Below are positions 1-8,559 of a stretch of 64,000 bases of DNA, piece after piece; within the stretch, counting starts at the first letter, position 1, and each line of letters opens with the position of its first letter. The translations under genes and the position numbers were made by a program. This DNA is from Oscillospiraceae bacterium (GTDB taxonomy: Bacteria > Bacillota_A > Clostridia > Oscillospirales > WRJC01). The stretch covers positions 15,282 to 79,281 of the forward strand of contig WRJC01000013.1 of the NCBI GenBank assembly GCA_009782405.1, written 5' to 3'. The notes beneath the pieces were generated by a model. The model had not been told where the DNA came from. It did no database searches and saw only the letters and a program-made list of their open reading frames with translations.

Positions 1-884
1 TCGGCGAACTCACGGACAAACTCACCGACTGGACCGACAAATCAAAAATCAACCTGTCTCTGCCCTCCATGCGCCTTGATTCATTTTCGAAAGAACTCCT
101 GAAAAAAACCTCCGGAGTGAGGAAATCCGCGCTCACTTTCGCGCCCGAAGCGGGTTCGCAGCGCCTGAGGGACGCGATAAACAAAAATCTCAGCGAACGT
201 GAAATCGAAGAGACGATAAAACTCGCTTTTGACTCCGGCAGGACGAGCGTGAAGCTGTATTTCATGATCGGGCTTCCCGGAGAGACCGACGAGGACATAA
301 TCGAAATCGCAAATCTCGCCAAAAAGGCGGTGGGGCTGTTCTATAAGCGCGAAAACAGGCAAAATAACGGCAAAGGGGTTACAGTCACGGTCAGCGTGGC
401 GTCCTTCGTGCCCAAAAGCCACACTCCCTTTTGCTTTGAGGGGCAAAACCCATACGAAGAGCTTTTGAGAAAACAAAAACTGCTAAAAAGCGAAATAAAT
501 TCAAAAAAGATAAAATACAGCTACCACGAGGCGAAAACTTCAAAATTGGAAGCGGTATTCGCAAGGGGGGACAGGAAACTCTCGAAAGTTTTGGTGGAAG
601 CGACAAAACTCGGCGCGCGTTTTGACGGTTGGGACGAACTGTTCGATTTTGAACTTTGGCAAAAGGCGTTTCTTTGCTGCGGGCTCACGATGGAAGAATA
701 CAGCGAACGAAAATACGCCTACGACGAACCCCTGCCCTGGGATTTCATACAAGCGGGCGCCACCAAGAGCTTTTTCATATCCGAAAACAAAAAAGCGGCT
801 CTCGGCCTTGTGACAAAAAGCTGCATTGAAGAATGCGCCGGCTGCGGCGCGAACAGTATAGCGGGGGGTGAATTTTGCCCATGA
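1..884 (+). CDS. B12-binding-type radical SAM protein, TIGR03960 family (5' end outside window)
   Basis: The frame is open from the left edge (first full codon at base 3), so only about the last 290 residues of a roughly 600-residue protein are present. What remains is the end of the radical SAM barrel: the LPSMRLDSFS stretch, FAPEAGSQRLRD, and the YFMIGLPGETDEDI strand typical of cobalamin-type radical SAM enzymes, followed by a C-terminal region ending in a Cys cluster (CAGCGANS). The CxxxC SAM-cluster motif would lie upstream of the window. It overlaps the next gene by 10 bases. TIGR03960 and TIGR03936 proteins are usual neighbours in Clostridia; the reaction is not known. The family call is firm, the function is not. 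Confidence 0.9.
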   Translation, partial: GELTDKLTDWTDKSKINLSLPSMRLDSFSKELLKKTSGVRKSALTFAPEAGSQRLRDAINKNLSEREIEETIKLAFDSGRTSVKLYFMIGLPGETDEDIIEIANLAKKAVGLFYKRENRQNNGKGVTVTVSVASFVPKSHTPFCFEGQNPYEELLRKQKLLKSEINSKKIKYSYHEAKTSKLEAVFARGDRKLSKVLVEATKLGARFDGWDELFDFELWQKAFLCCGLTMEEYSERKYAYDEPLPWDFIQAGATKSFFISENKKAALGLVTKSCIEECAGCGANSIAGGEFCP

Positions 885-1522
885 GCGAAACTAAGGCATT
901 CAGGCTGAAATTCGAAAAAACAGGATCCATGAAATACATATCGCACCTCGATTTGAACCGGCTGTTTTCGCGCTCGCTTGCCAGGGCCCGGATAGAAGCG
1001 GCACATTCCGAGGGTTTCAACCCGCACCCCAAAATATCATTCGCATCGGCGCTTTCGCTTGGGGTGGAGAGCCTTTGCGAATTCGCAGATGCCAAAATAA
1101 TCGGCGCGGAAACAGGGGAAACCATCATGAAAAAAGCAAAAGGGGCGTTTCCCGCAGGCTTGGAAATAATCGAGGCATATGCGCCCGAAAACGATTTTGC
1201 AAACATCGACCGCACAAGGTTTCACATATTTTTAAGTCCGGAGGGTTTTGAAATTTCCGAAATTGAAAAATTGCTTTTGGGCGATGTATGCGTCGAAAAA
1301 AAGCCGGGGGTTTTGATAAGCCTGAAAGATTTTGTCTGTGAAATGGCGATATCCAAAAAAAGCCCGGAATATCTGCGAATCGACACCGTGCTGAAAACAA
1401 GCCGGCAAATGTTTTTGAACCCCGAAAACATAATAAAGGCGATAAAATCGCAATATGCGGCAGAGTGGCATTTCATCAAAAAAATCGAAACCTACGACAA
1501 AAACGGCGATATTTTCAGATGA
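875..1522 (+). CDS. TIGR03936 family radical SAM-associated protein (DUF2344)
   Basis: This 215-residue protein starts MPMSETKAFRLKFEK and has the DUF2344 hallmark near residues 20-60: YISHLDLNRLFSRSLAR followed by FNPHPKISFASALSLGVES. It overlaps the upstream TIGR03960 gene, so the two are translationally coupled and probably work together; the family is thought to assist the radical SAM partner, but no reaction is established. In many Bacillota an RNase G gene follows this pair; here the next gene is Mini-III, convergent and overlapping by 8 bases (1515-1522). Confidence 0.9.
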   Translation: MPMSETKAFRLKFEKTGSMKYISHLDLNRLFSRSLARARIEAAHSEGFNPHPKISFASALSLGVESLCEFADAKIIGAETGETIMKKAKGAFPAGLEIIEAYAPENDFANIDRTRFHIFLSPEGFEISEIEKLLLGDVCVEKKPGVLISLKDFVCEMAISKKSPEYLRIDTVLKTSRQMFLNPENIIKAIKSQYAAEWHFIKKIETYDKNGDIFR

Positions 1523-1913
1523 GCGCCGATTGAAATATTCCATTTGCCGCTTCGGGGAAAGCGAGGCAAAACAATTCGTCCATCCTTTTTTTTTCGCCCG
1601 CAAGATACAGATAGCCAAAAAGGCACTCCATTCCGGTGGCGCGCCTGTACTGGAGCGCGGACGCGCTTTTGGGGATTTTCGCCTTGGCGTTCCTGCCGCG
1701 TTTGTATATTTCGGTTTCGGCTTCGCTCAAAACCGGCAGAATATTTTCCAAGGCATCCGATTGCGCGGCCGCTGTCACGAAAAGCATGGCTTTCGCGTGG
1801 AGCTGTTTGGGCGCATTTCCGGATTTTACCAAATTTTCCCTGACGGAGAGCTCGATCGCGGCATCGCCGAGATAGGCGAGCGCAAGCGGCGAATATTTGC
1901 TTGGATTTATTAT
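1515..1913 (-). CDS. mrnC: Mini-ribonuclease III
   Basis: This is an RNase III-like domain without a dsRNA-binding domain, the Mini-III type that trims 23S rRNA precursors in Bacillota. The protein has about 132 residues (the B. subtilis enzyme is 143). It shows ALAYLGDAAIEL, whose Asp is the first catalytic acid, then KRGRNAK, and ATGMECLFGYLYL with the second catalytic Glu. No ATG, GTG or TTG lies near the conserved N-terminus. The placed start is an ATA at 1913-1911 that overlaps the TAA of the upstream ECF gene (ATAA) and sits 8 bases after AGAAGGG. The frame runs open further upstream, but there it is only antisense to the ECF gene. Function is confident, start is not. Confidence 0.82.
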   Translation of the reverse strand: MINPSKYSPLALAYLGDAAIELSVRENLVKSGNAPKQLHAKAMLFVTAAAQSDALENILPVLSEAETEIYKRGRNAKAKIPKSASALQYRRATGMECLFGYLYLAGEKKRMDELFCLAFPEAANGIFQSALI

Positions 1914-2485
1914 GTTGTTTTCCCTTCTTTTTTTTTGCCGCCCGCGAGTTTCGCGAATCTGTATTTTGTTGCGGAAGCGGCGATATATTTTATCGCGAAA
2001 AGCATTACCACGATCTCGCCGGGCAGAAGCGCGATGTTCTTGAACACCCTGGTGATCGTCAGGATTTCGGCGAGCGATCCGACATATCCGGCCATCAGGT
2101 ATGTGTTTATCATTATGTTGCAGATGAAATTGACGACGATTTTCGCACACACTATCCAAATGACAAAATATTCGGACTTATAGTTTCGCCTGTACAAAAA
2201 AACGGCGTATAACAGGCCCGCCAGCCCCGCGTTCAAGTCGAACAGCAAATTAAAGCCGAACCCTGTGGGAAACAGCACAAATGCGAGAAAGCTGGCGATG
2301 AACCCTGCGGCGAAAGTGACCAGCGGCCCGAACAAAAACGCGATGGCCGACAAAAAAACAAATCCGAAGCGTATCTCCAGCCCCATGGCGAGCGGTATCT
2401 TCGTGACGCCGTTTCCCACGATGGTGAGAGCTACCAAAACCGCCGTCAGGGCGACGGTGCGCACATTTTTGAAATTTTCCGCCAT
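1910..2485 (-). CDS. ECF transporter S component, folate-type family
   Basis: This small hydrophobic protein (191 residues from the ATG at 2485) has about six membrane segments. It resembles S components of energy-coupling-factor vitamin transporters, in particular the folate family: ALTAVLVALTIVGNG, LEIRFGFVFLSAIAFLFGPLV, then a GLLYAVFLYRR stretch. S components bind the vitamin and dock on EcfT with two EcfA ATPases; an EcfA gene lies at 3456-4355. The frame is open upstream, but a strong promoter at 2561-2589 leaves only about 70 bases of leader, and MAENFKNVRTVAL is the usual kind of start. An ATG at 2548 would give an almost leaderless mRNA. Substrate is inferred only from family resemblance. 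Confidence 0.78.
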   Translation of the reverse strand: MAENFKNVRTVALTAVLVALTIVGNGVTKIPLAMGLEIRFGFVFLSAIAFLFGPLVTFAAGFIASFLAFVLFPTGFGFNLLFDLNAGLAGLLYAVFLYRRNYKSEYFVIWIVCAKIVVNFICNIMINTYLMAGYVGSLAEILTITRVFKNIALLPGEIVVMLFAIKYIAASATKYRFAKLAGGKKKEGKTT

Positions 2486-2560
2486 CTCCGAAATTCCGAG
2501 CGCAATTAAAATCTTTTTGATATCAACCCTACCTTCTTTCCGAAACATTTTTATGCTTAC

Positions 2561-2589
2561 ATTATATCCGATATTTTCGGCTTTGTCAA
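2561..2589 (-). promoter_or_regulatory. Consensus sigma-70 type promoter of the ECF S component gene
   Basis: The minus strand reads TTGACA (2589-2584), 17 bases, then TATAAT (2566-2561), a perfect match to the housekeeping consensus. Transcription would start near 2554. Confidence 0.85.
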
Positions 2590-2649
2590 GGATTGTGCGC
2601 AATTTTGAAAAAATCGATCGATAATGTCCGGCAATGCCGAAAGAATCTA

Positions 2650-2678
2650 TTGATTTTTTTTCCAAAATGATGTATAAT
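2650..2678 (+). promoter_or_regulatory. Promoter of the 2719 membrane protein gene
   Basis: TTGATT (2650-2655), 17 bases, TATAAT (2673-2678), about 40 bases before the ATG at 2719. It diverges from the ECF S-component promoter about 60 bases away. Confidence 0.8.
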
Positions 2679-2718
2679 CGATTGCAATGGAAAAAAATAA
2701 TTGCGAGGGGGCAAATAA

Positions 2719-3459
2719 ATGCCGGAAGATTACGAAAGCGATCAAAAAGCGCAGGAAGAAGAAGCAGAAGCGGAAAAAATAAAACAGCGGGAAATAAACG
2801 CAAAACGGAAAAAATTGCTGGCGGCGGGCGTATTTTCCGTGGTGGGCGCACTCACGCTATTGGGAATCCTGCTTTTGATTTTGTCGGCGGTGGACAGCTG
2901 CACCAAAGAACGCGCCAAATCGGAACTCGAAAAAAGCATGACGAGAAGATACAATTACGTGGATCCCGACTATGACTTCGACATCCTCGGCGATGAAGGC
3001 TATCTGTCAAAGGACAGGAACGTTTGGGTCAGCGAAGGAATAGTGAAAACGGTGATCACAGAGGACAACCGCTCAAATTATTCGCCCGAAATACAGTTCA
3101 TGTACGACTTGGTTAACATCATAATAAAAGGCGAATATATAGAGTACAATAAACTTTTTTCCGCGGAATATTTTGAAAATGCAAAAGAGGAGGACTTGCG
3201 TGAGCGTTTCACGATGCAGCAACTGTTCCAGATAGAAATCGGATATCTGGACCGATGGGAAGCGGGCGGGATTTCATATTCGGACATGAGCCTCATTTAC
3301 AGGATAAGAAACAACAACGGAACTTTCCGAAATGACCTCGACTACAACGACGACGGCTACATCCCGGTGGTGTACCGGCTCACAACAGACAAAAACGGCG
3401 CTACAAAAATAAGGAACCTCATGACGCAGTCCCGGTACATATCGGGATTGTACGATTAG
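2719..3459 (+). CDS. Single-pass membrane protein of unknown function
   Basis: A 246-residue protein not recognised. It has a charged N-terminus (residues 1-33, rich in Glu and Lys, probably helical and cytoplasmic), one membrane segment at about 34-57 ([22 protein letters not shown]), and an extracytoplasmic domain of about 190 residues with many acidic and aromatic residues. No lipobox and no catalytic motif is seen. The start has a good ribosome site (GAGGGGG, 6 bases before ATG) and its own promoter, so it appears monocistronic. Its stop overlaps the convergent ecfA gene by 4 bases. The extracellular part might be a sensor or an SnoaL/NTF2-like fold, but nothing in the sequence decides this. 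Confidence 0.75.
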   Translation: MPEDYESDQKAQEEEAEAEKIKQREINAKRKKLLAAGVFSVVGALTLLGILLLILSAVDSCTKERAKSELEKSMTRRYNYVDPDYDFDILGDEGYLSKDRNVWVSEGIVKTVITEDNRSNYSPEIQFMYDLVNIIIKGEYIEYNKLFSAEYFENAKEEDLRERFTMQQLFQIEIGYLDRWEAGGISYSDMSLIYRIRNNNGTFRNDLDYNDDGYIPVVYRLTTDKNGATKIRNLMTQSRYISGLYD

Positions 3460-4355
3460 TCCTGTTGTTTTGCCAAGCTCTCGATTGTGTCGGCTGCTTC
3501 ATCGACGGATAGGACATCATTTGGGAATTTGTATTTTTTCAGGGCATCGTCGGTTTTTTGCTCGTCGGACATCATATGCATGAGCTCCGCCACCTGCGGG
3601 ACGTCCAAACCGGCTTTTTTTATTTCTTCAAAATGAGAAAACACCTGTTTTGGAGTACCGTCCAAACATATTTCGCCCTCATTGAGCACAATGACCCGAT
3701 CGGCGAATACCGCTTCGTTCATGTAGTGGGTGATAAGCATCACCGTCATGTTGTTTTCGGCGTTTAACCGTTTTATGGTGTCGAGCACTTCTTTTCGCCC
3801 GGCGGGATCCAGCATCGCAGTCGATTCGTCCAATATTATCAGCTTGGGCGACATCGCTATCACCCCCGCGATGGCTATGCGCTGTTTCTGGCCGCCGGAG
3901 AGCTTGTGCGGGGCGTGCAGCCTGTATTCCGACATTCCCACGATATCGAGCGCTTCGTCTACGCGCCTTCTTATCTCGGGCGGCTCGATGCCGAGGTTCT
4001 CGGGCCCGAAGGCCACGTCTTCCTCGACGATCGTGGCCACGAGCTGGTTGTCGGGATTTTGGAAAACCATTCCCACCGCGCGCCTCACTTCATTTGTGTT
4101 TTCCTCGTCTGAAGCGTCAAGGCCGTCTACGAATATTTTGCCCCGAGTCGGGGTCAAAATCATGTTCATGAGTTTGGCCAATGTGGATTTGCCGGAACCG
4201 TTGTGTCCCAAAATGGCCACGAACGAGCCCTCGCATATCTCCAGGCATATATTTTTCAACACGTAATTCGTTTTGGCTTCGGGGGTTTCGGAGGCGTTGT
4301 AGGCGAAAAAAAGGTTTTCCGCTTTGATCAGCGGGCGCGATTTCTCGTTTTTCAT
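3456..4355 (-). CDS. ecfA: Energy-coupling factor transporter ATPase (EcfA/CbiO family)
   Basis: This 299-residue ABC ATPase carries Walker A GHNGSGKS (50-57), Q-loop VFQNPDNQ, signature LSGGQKQR (about 158), Walker B LIILDEST and the H-loop LITHYMNEA. The FQNPDNQLV form of the Q-loop is typical of ECF ATPases. It would power vitamin uptake with an EcfT and a second EcfA that are not in the window. It overlaps the upstream proB gene by 4 bases (4352-4355), so the two are co-transcribed, which is unusual, since ecfA genes normally sit with ecfA2-ecfT-truA. The separate S-component gene at 1910-2485 could use this ATPase. Confidence 0.92.
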   Translation of the reverse strand: MKNEKSRPLIKAENLFFAYNASETPEAKTNYVLKNICLEICEGSFVAILGHNGSGKSTLAKLMNMILTPTRGKIFVDGLDASDEENTNEVRRAVGMVFQNPDNQLVATIVEEDVAFGPENLGIEPPEIRRRVDEALDIVGMSEYRLHAPHKLSGGQKQRIAIAGVIAMSPKLIILDESTAMLDPAGRKEVLDTIKRLNAENNMTVMLITHYMNEAVFADRVIVLNEGEICLDGTPKQVFSHFEEIKKAGLDVPQVAELMHMMSDEQKTDDALKKYKFPNDVLSVDEAADTIESLAKQQD

Positions 4356-5188
4356 ATTTTATCGCCGCCTATGTATGTGCCCGCGATTTTTCCTTCCAAT
4401 ATTTCGTATAAAATTTCCGGGTCTTTGGCATTTGCCAGCACCATCGGAGTGCCTTCGCAGGCGATCATTTGCGCCGCTTGGAGTTTGGTCGCAAAACCTC
4501 CGGTTCCCAAAGGGCTTCCCGCCCCTCCCGCACACGCCAAAACCTCGGGCGTGAGCTCGGGGACTAAATGGATGAGTTTCGCGTCTTTGTGTTCTGAAGG
4601 GTTTTTGTCGTAGAGGCCGTCCTGGTCTGAAAGATTTATCACCAAATCCGCCCTGCACAGCATCGAGACATGCGCCGAAAGGATGTCGTTTCCCGAAAAT
4701 TTGAGCTCTTCGCTCGAAACCGTGTCGTTTTCGTTGACGATGGGCACGCAGCCCATTTTTATCAACACGGAAAAGGTTTCACGGGCCTCATTTCGCCGAA
4801 GCTCGTTTTCCACCACGTCGCGGGTCAAGAGTATCTGGGCGATGTTTATCCCGAACGATGAAAAAAAGCGGTTGTATATGTTCATCAATTCTGCTTGGCC
4901 GACTGCCGCTGCCGCCTTTTTGTCCCCGATTTTGCCGAGGGGGAACTTCATGCCGAGTTTTCCGGCCCCTGCGGGAACCGCCCCGGAGGTGACAAGTATT
5001 ATTTCTTTTCCCGCATTGGACAAATCGGACAGGGCCTGAACCAGGGCGCCTATCCTTTTCAGATTCAGCTTTCCGGTTTTGTGCGTGAGGCTCGACGAAC
5101 CTATTTTAACTACGATGCGCTTCGATTTTTTTACGCTTTCCACATATATGTGCCCGTCTTTCGCGTTTGGTTTTTTTGTTTTATCCAC
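4352..5188 (-). CDS. proB: Glutamate 5-kinase, short form without PUA domain
   Basis: ProB phosphorylates glutamate in the first step of proline synthesis. The amino-acid-kinase fold is clear: [13 protein letters not shown] near the start, [56 protein letters not shown] and [12 protein letters not shown]. The C-terminal PUA domain of the E. coli enzyme is absent. The chosen start is GTG at 5188, which has GGGAG 7 bases upstream and gives 278 residues; the frame is open further upstream, but that is A/T-rich leader. proA is divergent at 5739, so the two pathway genes share an intergenic region with zapA between. Confidence 0.92.
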   Translation of the reverse strand: MDKTKKPNAKDGHIYVESVKKSKRIVVKIGSSSLTHKTGKLNLKRIGALVQALSDLSNAGKEIILVTSGAVPAGAGKLGMKFPLGKIGDKKAAAAVGQAELMNIYNRFFSSFGINIAQILLTRDVVENELRRNEARETFSVLIKMGCVPIVNENDTVSSEELKFSGNDILSAHVSMLCRADLVINLSDQDGLYDKNPSEHKDAKLIHLVPELTPEVLACAGGAGSPLGTGGFATKLQAAQMIACEGTPMVLANAKDPEILYEILEGKIAGTYIGGDKI

Positions 5189-5258
5189 TTTATCGCTCCC
5201 TGAAAATGATTTTATGATATAATTTTCGATATTTGGCAAATTTTTTTCAAAAAAGCCT

Positions 5259-5286
5259 TTAACAAATCGAATAAATGTATTATAAT
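5259..5286 (+). promoter_or_regulatory. Probable zapA-proA promoter in the proB/zapA divergent region
   Basis: TTAACA (5259-5264), 16 bases, TATAAT (5281-5286). The region 5189-5371 is very A/T-rich with several TATAAT-like boxes on both strands. A proB promoter is likely here too, but none could be chosen clearly. Confidence 0.55.
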
Positions 5287-5371
5287 ATATTATACACGAA
5301 TTTGCCGCCGAATAGTTTAAGAAAATATTAACAGCGCAAAAAAGACCAAAAAAGAAAGGAAAGATTTTCAA

Positions 5372-5746
5372 ATGAAAAATAAAATAACAGTCGAGCTTTG
5401 TGACAAAGAATACGCGCTCCTGTCGGAAGAAAGCGACGACTACGTAAAATCCTTGGCTGAAGAAATAAACCAGGCGATCGAAAAAACGGCGTATTCGAAC
5501 CTGAGGATATCTAAAGCCGACGCCACTGTCTTGGTTTGCCTCGATTTATGCGACAAAAACAGAAAACTCGCCGGCAACAACGACAACATGAGAAAACAGA
5601 TCACCATGTATGTCGATGAAATCGCCGCCCTCAACAAAAGGCTCTCGGCGTATGAACGGCAAAAATCGGGCAAGTTCCAAAAAAATGCGGAAGCTGCGGC
5701 AGAATCCGAATCGATGGCTGCAGAAGGGGATAACGAAAATGCTTAA
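5372..5746 (+). CDS. zapA: Cell division protein ZapA
   Basis: A 124-residue protein with the ZapA pattern: an N-terminal strand (KITVELCDKEYALLSEES), then YVKSLAEEINQAI, and a long coiled coil through about residue 95. The tail is acidic and low in complexity. ZapA binds FtsZ and bundles its filaments at the division site. GAAAGGAAAG precedes the ATG. It overlaps proA by 8 bases and therefore forms a two-gene operon with it, a pairing with no obvious functional logic. Confidence 0.85.
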   Translation: MKNKITVELCDKEYALLSEESDDYVKSLAEEINQAIEKTAYSNLRISKADATVLVCLDLCDKNRKLAGNNDNMRKQITMYVDEIAALNKRLSAYERQKSGKFQKNAEAAAESESMAAEGDNENA

Positions 5747-6995
5747 CCTTGAAAGATACATCGAAACCCTTTGCGACAAGGCGAAAACCGCTTCATGCGG
5801 GCTCGCGCAGTCGTCTCTGAACCAAAGAAACGAGTCGCTCAAAATTTTGTCCGGCAAATTGCAGACTGCGGAAGCCATGGGGGAGATAATCGAAAAAAAT
5901 AAAATCGACATATCCAAAGCAAAGGAAAACAATATTGCGGATGCTATGGTCGACCGACTCAGGCTCGATGAAAGCCGGATAAAAAATATCGCTTTGGCGC
6001 TGCTCAAAGTCGTGAGCCTGCCCGACCCGCTGGGCGGCGGCGAACTCTGGGCCCGGCCGAGCGGAATCTCGATTAAGCGCATAAGCGTGCCCCTTGGGGT
6101 GGTGGCCGTGATTTACGAGTCCAGGCCAAACGTCACCGTTGACGCCGCCGCCTTGTGCATAAAATCCGGCAATGCGGTTATTTTGCGCGGGGGAAAAGAA
6201 GCCGTAAATTCAGACCTCGCCCTTGCCGGGATTATCAGGCAATCTTTAAGAGAAGCGGGCTTCGATGAAAACTGCGTGCAGAAAGTCGAGGACATCACCC
6301 GCGAGAGCGCGAACATACTTATGAGGCAACACGGCAAAATCGACCTGCTCATACCAAGGGGCAACGCCTCGCTGATCGCCAATGTCGCCGAAAACTCGAA
6401 AATCCCCGTCGTCGAAACCGGCGTGGGCAATTGCCACATATACGTGGATTACGACGCGGACTTCGAAATGGCGGCAAATGTGGCCATGCGCTCGAAAGCG
6501 CGTCCTTCGGTATGCAACGCGGTGGAAACGATTCTCGTTTCCGAAAAAATATACAGGGAATTTTTGCCTGTTTTAAAACTCCGGCTCGACGAGCTGGGCG
6601 CCGAAATCAGGGGCTGCGAGAAGACCTGCGAAATTTTAAAAACCGCGCTTCCCGCCGCCGAAGAGGATTATTTTGCCGAATATTTGGATTTCATAGTGGC
6701 AATCAAAGTAGTCGCCGACGTAGGCGAGGCCATCGCGCATATAAACAAATACAACACCAAGCACAGCGAGGCGATAATCACAAACGACATCAAAAACGCG
6801 CGGGAATTTCAAGCGAAAGTCGATGCCGTGGCGGTTTACGCGAATGTCTCGACCAGGTTCACCGACGGCGAGGAGTTCGGTTTCGGCGCGGAAATCGGCA
6901 TATCGACCTCCAAGCTGCACGCAAGGGGACCGGTAGGCGCGAACGAACTCACCACGGTGAAATATCTGATCGACGGCGACGGCCAAGTCAGGTAA
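5739..6995 (+). CDS. proA: Glutamate-5-semialdehyde dehydrogenase (gamma-glutamyl phosphate reductase)
   Basis: ProA reduces gamma-glutamyl phosphate to the semialdehyde with NADPH, the second step of proline synthesis. The 418 residues match the family length. Seen motifs are VPLGVVAVIYESRPNVTVDAAALCIKSGN, ILRGGKEA, DLLIPRG, VVETGVGNCHIYVD, and RPSVCNAVET with the catalytic Cys. ATG 5739 lies inside the end of zapA, 8 bases before the end of its stop, following GAAGGGG. The frame is open farther upstream, but that stretch is out-of-frame zapA. It ends 9 bases from the convergent MFS gene. Confidence 0.95.
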   Translation: MLNLERYIETLCDKAKTASCGLAQSSLNQRNESLKILSGKLQTAEAMGEIIEKNKIDISKAKENNIADAMVDRLRLDESRIKNIALALLKVVSLPDPLGGGELWARPSGISIKRISVPLGVVAVIYESRPNVTVDAAALCIKSGNAVILRGGKEAVNSDLALAGIIRQSLREAGFDENCVQKVEDITRESANILMRQHGKIDLLIPRGNASLIANVAENSKIPVVETGVGNCHIYVDYDADFEMAANVAMRSKARPSVCNAVETILVSEKIYREFLPVLKLRLDELGAEIRGCEKTCEILKTALPAAEEDYFAEYLDFIVAIKVVADVGEAIAHINKYNTKHSEAIITNDIKNAREFQAKVDAVAVYANVSTRFTDGEEFGFGAEIGISTSKLHARGPVGANELTTVKYLIDGDGQVR

Positions 6996-7004
6996 CTTGC
7001 GCCG

Positions 7005-8384
7005 TCATTTCTTTTTTCGCGCGAATATCCCGCGCAGAAGTTCGCCTACGGGGGTGTTGCCCTCCTCGCGGACCAGGCGCGGCAGCGCGAGGTATACCAC
7101 AGCAAGCCGAAGAAGCGCGGTCGCGGCGAACAAATAATTGTATCTTGTCATTTTTACCCCCAGGATCGCTATGTCCATGCGCTCAAATATCGAGAACACG
7201 TTGTCGAGCAGCCAGCCTCCCGCCGCGTTTCCCAAACCCGTCCCCAGGCTCTGCGTCATCATGAAATAAACGGCGATGTACATCGAGCGGTTGAGCTTGG
7301 GCGCCTGGCCGAGCATGATATTGTTGGCCCCTATTTCAAAGCCGGAAAACAAGCATCCTTGAAGCAGCATGATAAAAACGACCAGTACCGCAGCCGATGC
7401 TTTGTCTGCCGTGAATATCCACAGAAACGGCGCGGCGCACAATATTCCGTTTGTCAGCTGCATCACGGTTTTGTTGCCGTGGGCGTCGATTGCGCGCCCC
7501 CAGCGCTTCACTATGAGTATAGAGCAAACGCTGGGCAGTATCTGCGCCAAAACGGTGACAAGGGTGTTGGAAAAAAGCAAGTTGTTTTTCAGATGTACTA
7601 AATAAAACGGGGAGGACAAACCGCACGAAAATAACCAAAGCGTCATGAAAGCCGCAAATTTCATGTATTTTTTGTTTTTGAGCACACCGGAGGCCATTTC
7701 GGAAAAACTTTCGCCGCGTTTTGGCTTTGCGTTTGCCATCGGCGGGAATTTCACCAAAAAAAAGCATAAAACATCCAAAGTTCCCATCACGGCCGACAGG
7801 GCGAACACGAAAGCGTAGCTGGAAAACCCCGAAAACATATCCAGAAACCAGGCGGTCAGTATTCCGCCGGCCACGCCGAACATAGTCGCAATGCGCGACC
7901 TGACGGCAAAATAGCTTCCGCGGATGTTCATGGGGACCAAGTCGGCCGCAAGCGAAAAAAAGGTCACGTTTACAAAAGGGACGAGCATCGCGGAAACCAG
8001 AAGAAACAGCGATGCCATCCATATGCGAAGCGAAGGTTCTGTCATGGGGACGAAAAACGGCACGCAGCCAAAAGGCAGCCAGCTCATTCGCTGGATTATG
8101 CCGCAAACCAAAAACAACAGCTTGCGCTTTTGGGTGCGCTCGAGTATGTAGGAGGCCAAAAGCTGCACAGGGGCCGCCAATGGCCCAATGGCGCATAAAA
8201 GCCCGAAGGTGAAATCGTCGGTTTTGAGTTCTTTCAAATATCCGGTCAACGAAACGCCGCCGTTGATGTTGAAAGATATTGTGCCGAAAGCCACGGCAAA
8301 TATCACGAGTTTAAGCGATTTTATCGTTTGCGCCCCGAGCCCTGCTTCATCGAACAGTTCAAAGCGGAAGTTTGTTTTTCTCAA
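7005..8384 (-). CDS. MFS transporter
   Basis: A 459-residue membrane protein with about 12 hydrophobic segments and the MFS layout: a first half beginning near residue 25, the inter-domain loop rich in Lys and Arg at about 215-235 (FPPMANAKPKRGESF), then six more segments. A motif like RTQKRK follows the second or third segment in place of the classic loop. Substrate is unknown. Such MFS proteins are common beside glycoside hydrolase genes, and the divergent ThuA-like gene (8560) and the carbohydrate genes beyond suggest sugar or sugar-derivative transport, as inference only. No clear promoter could be chosen upstream. Confidence 0.85.
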   Translation of the reverse strand: MRKTNFRFELFDEAGLGAQTIKSLKLVIFAVAFGTISFNINGGVSLTGYLKELKTDDFTFGLLCAIGPLAAPVQLLASYILERTQKRKLLFLVCGIIQRMSWLPFGCVPFFVPMTEPSLRIWMASLFLLVSAMLVPFVNVTFFSLAADLVPMNIRGSYFAVRSRIATMFGVAGGILTAWFLDMFSGFSSYAFVFALSAVMGTLDVLCFFLVKFPPMANAKPKRGESFSEMASGVLKNKKYMKFAAFMTLWLFSCGLSSPFYLVHLKNNLLFSNTLVTVLAQILPSVCSILIVKRWGRAIDAHGNKTVMQLTNGILCAAPFLWIFTADKASAAVLVVFIMLLQGCLFSGFEIGANNIMLGQAPKLNRSMYIAVYFMMTQSLGTGLGNAAGGWLLDNVFSIFERMDIAILGVKMTRYNYLFAATALLRLAVVYLALPRLVREEGNTPVGELLRGIFARKKK

Positions 8385-8477
8385 ATGCGCCGTTTCCTAT
8401 CTGGTGTTTATTACTATTAACTCCAACATATTTCGAATGTGAAATCAAGCAGCCCGCGAAATATTTTTCCAAACCCC

Positions 8478-8506
8478 TTGATTTTCCCTTAAATTCCGAG
8501 TATAAT
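8478..8506 (+). promoter_or_regulatory. Promoter of the ThuA-like gene
   Basis: TTGATT (8478-8483), 17 bases, TATAAT (8501-8506), then a ribosome site AAGGAGG (8544-8550) 9 bases before the ATG at 8560. Confidence 0.85.
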
Positions 8507-8559
8507 AAGGTTACAGTTGAAACTGAAATTTGAAAACTAAATTAAGGAGGTACAATGCA

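Noticed and set aside
1914..2159. N-terminal extension of Mini-III to an ATG at 2159
   Set aside because: It is only the antisense frame of the ECF gene, with an Arg-rich composition and no resemblance to Mini-III.
2486..2560. Folate riboswitch in the leader of the ECF gene
   Set aside because: The leader is only about 70 bases and no matching stem arrangement could be seen.
2486..2851. N-terminal extension of the ECF S component to ATG 2851
   Set aside because: The extension covers the consensus promoter and the divergent promoter of the next gene, and its sequence is low in complexity and unlike any S component.
5189..5371. A specific proB promoter on the minus strand
   Set aside because: Several -10-like boxes exist, but none has a -35 at good spacing.
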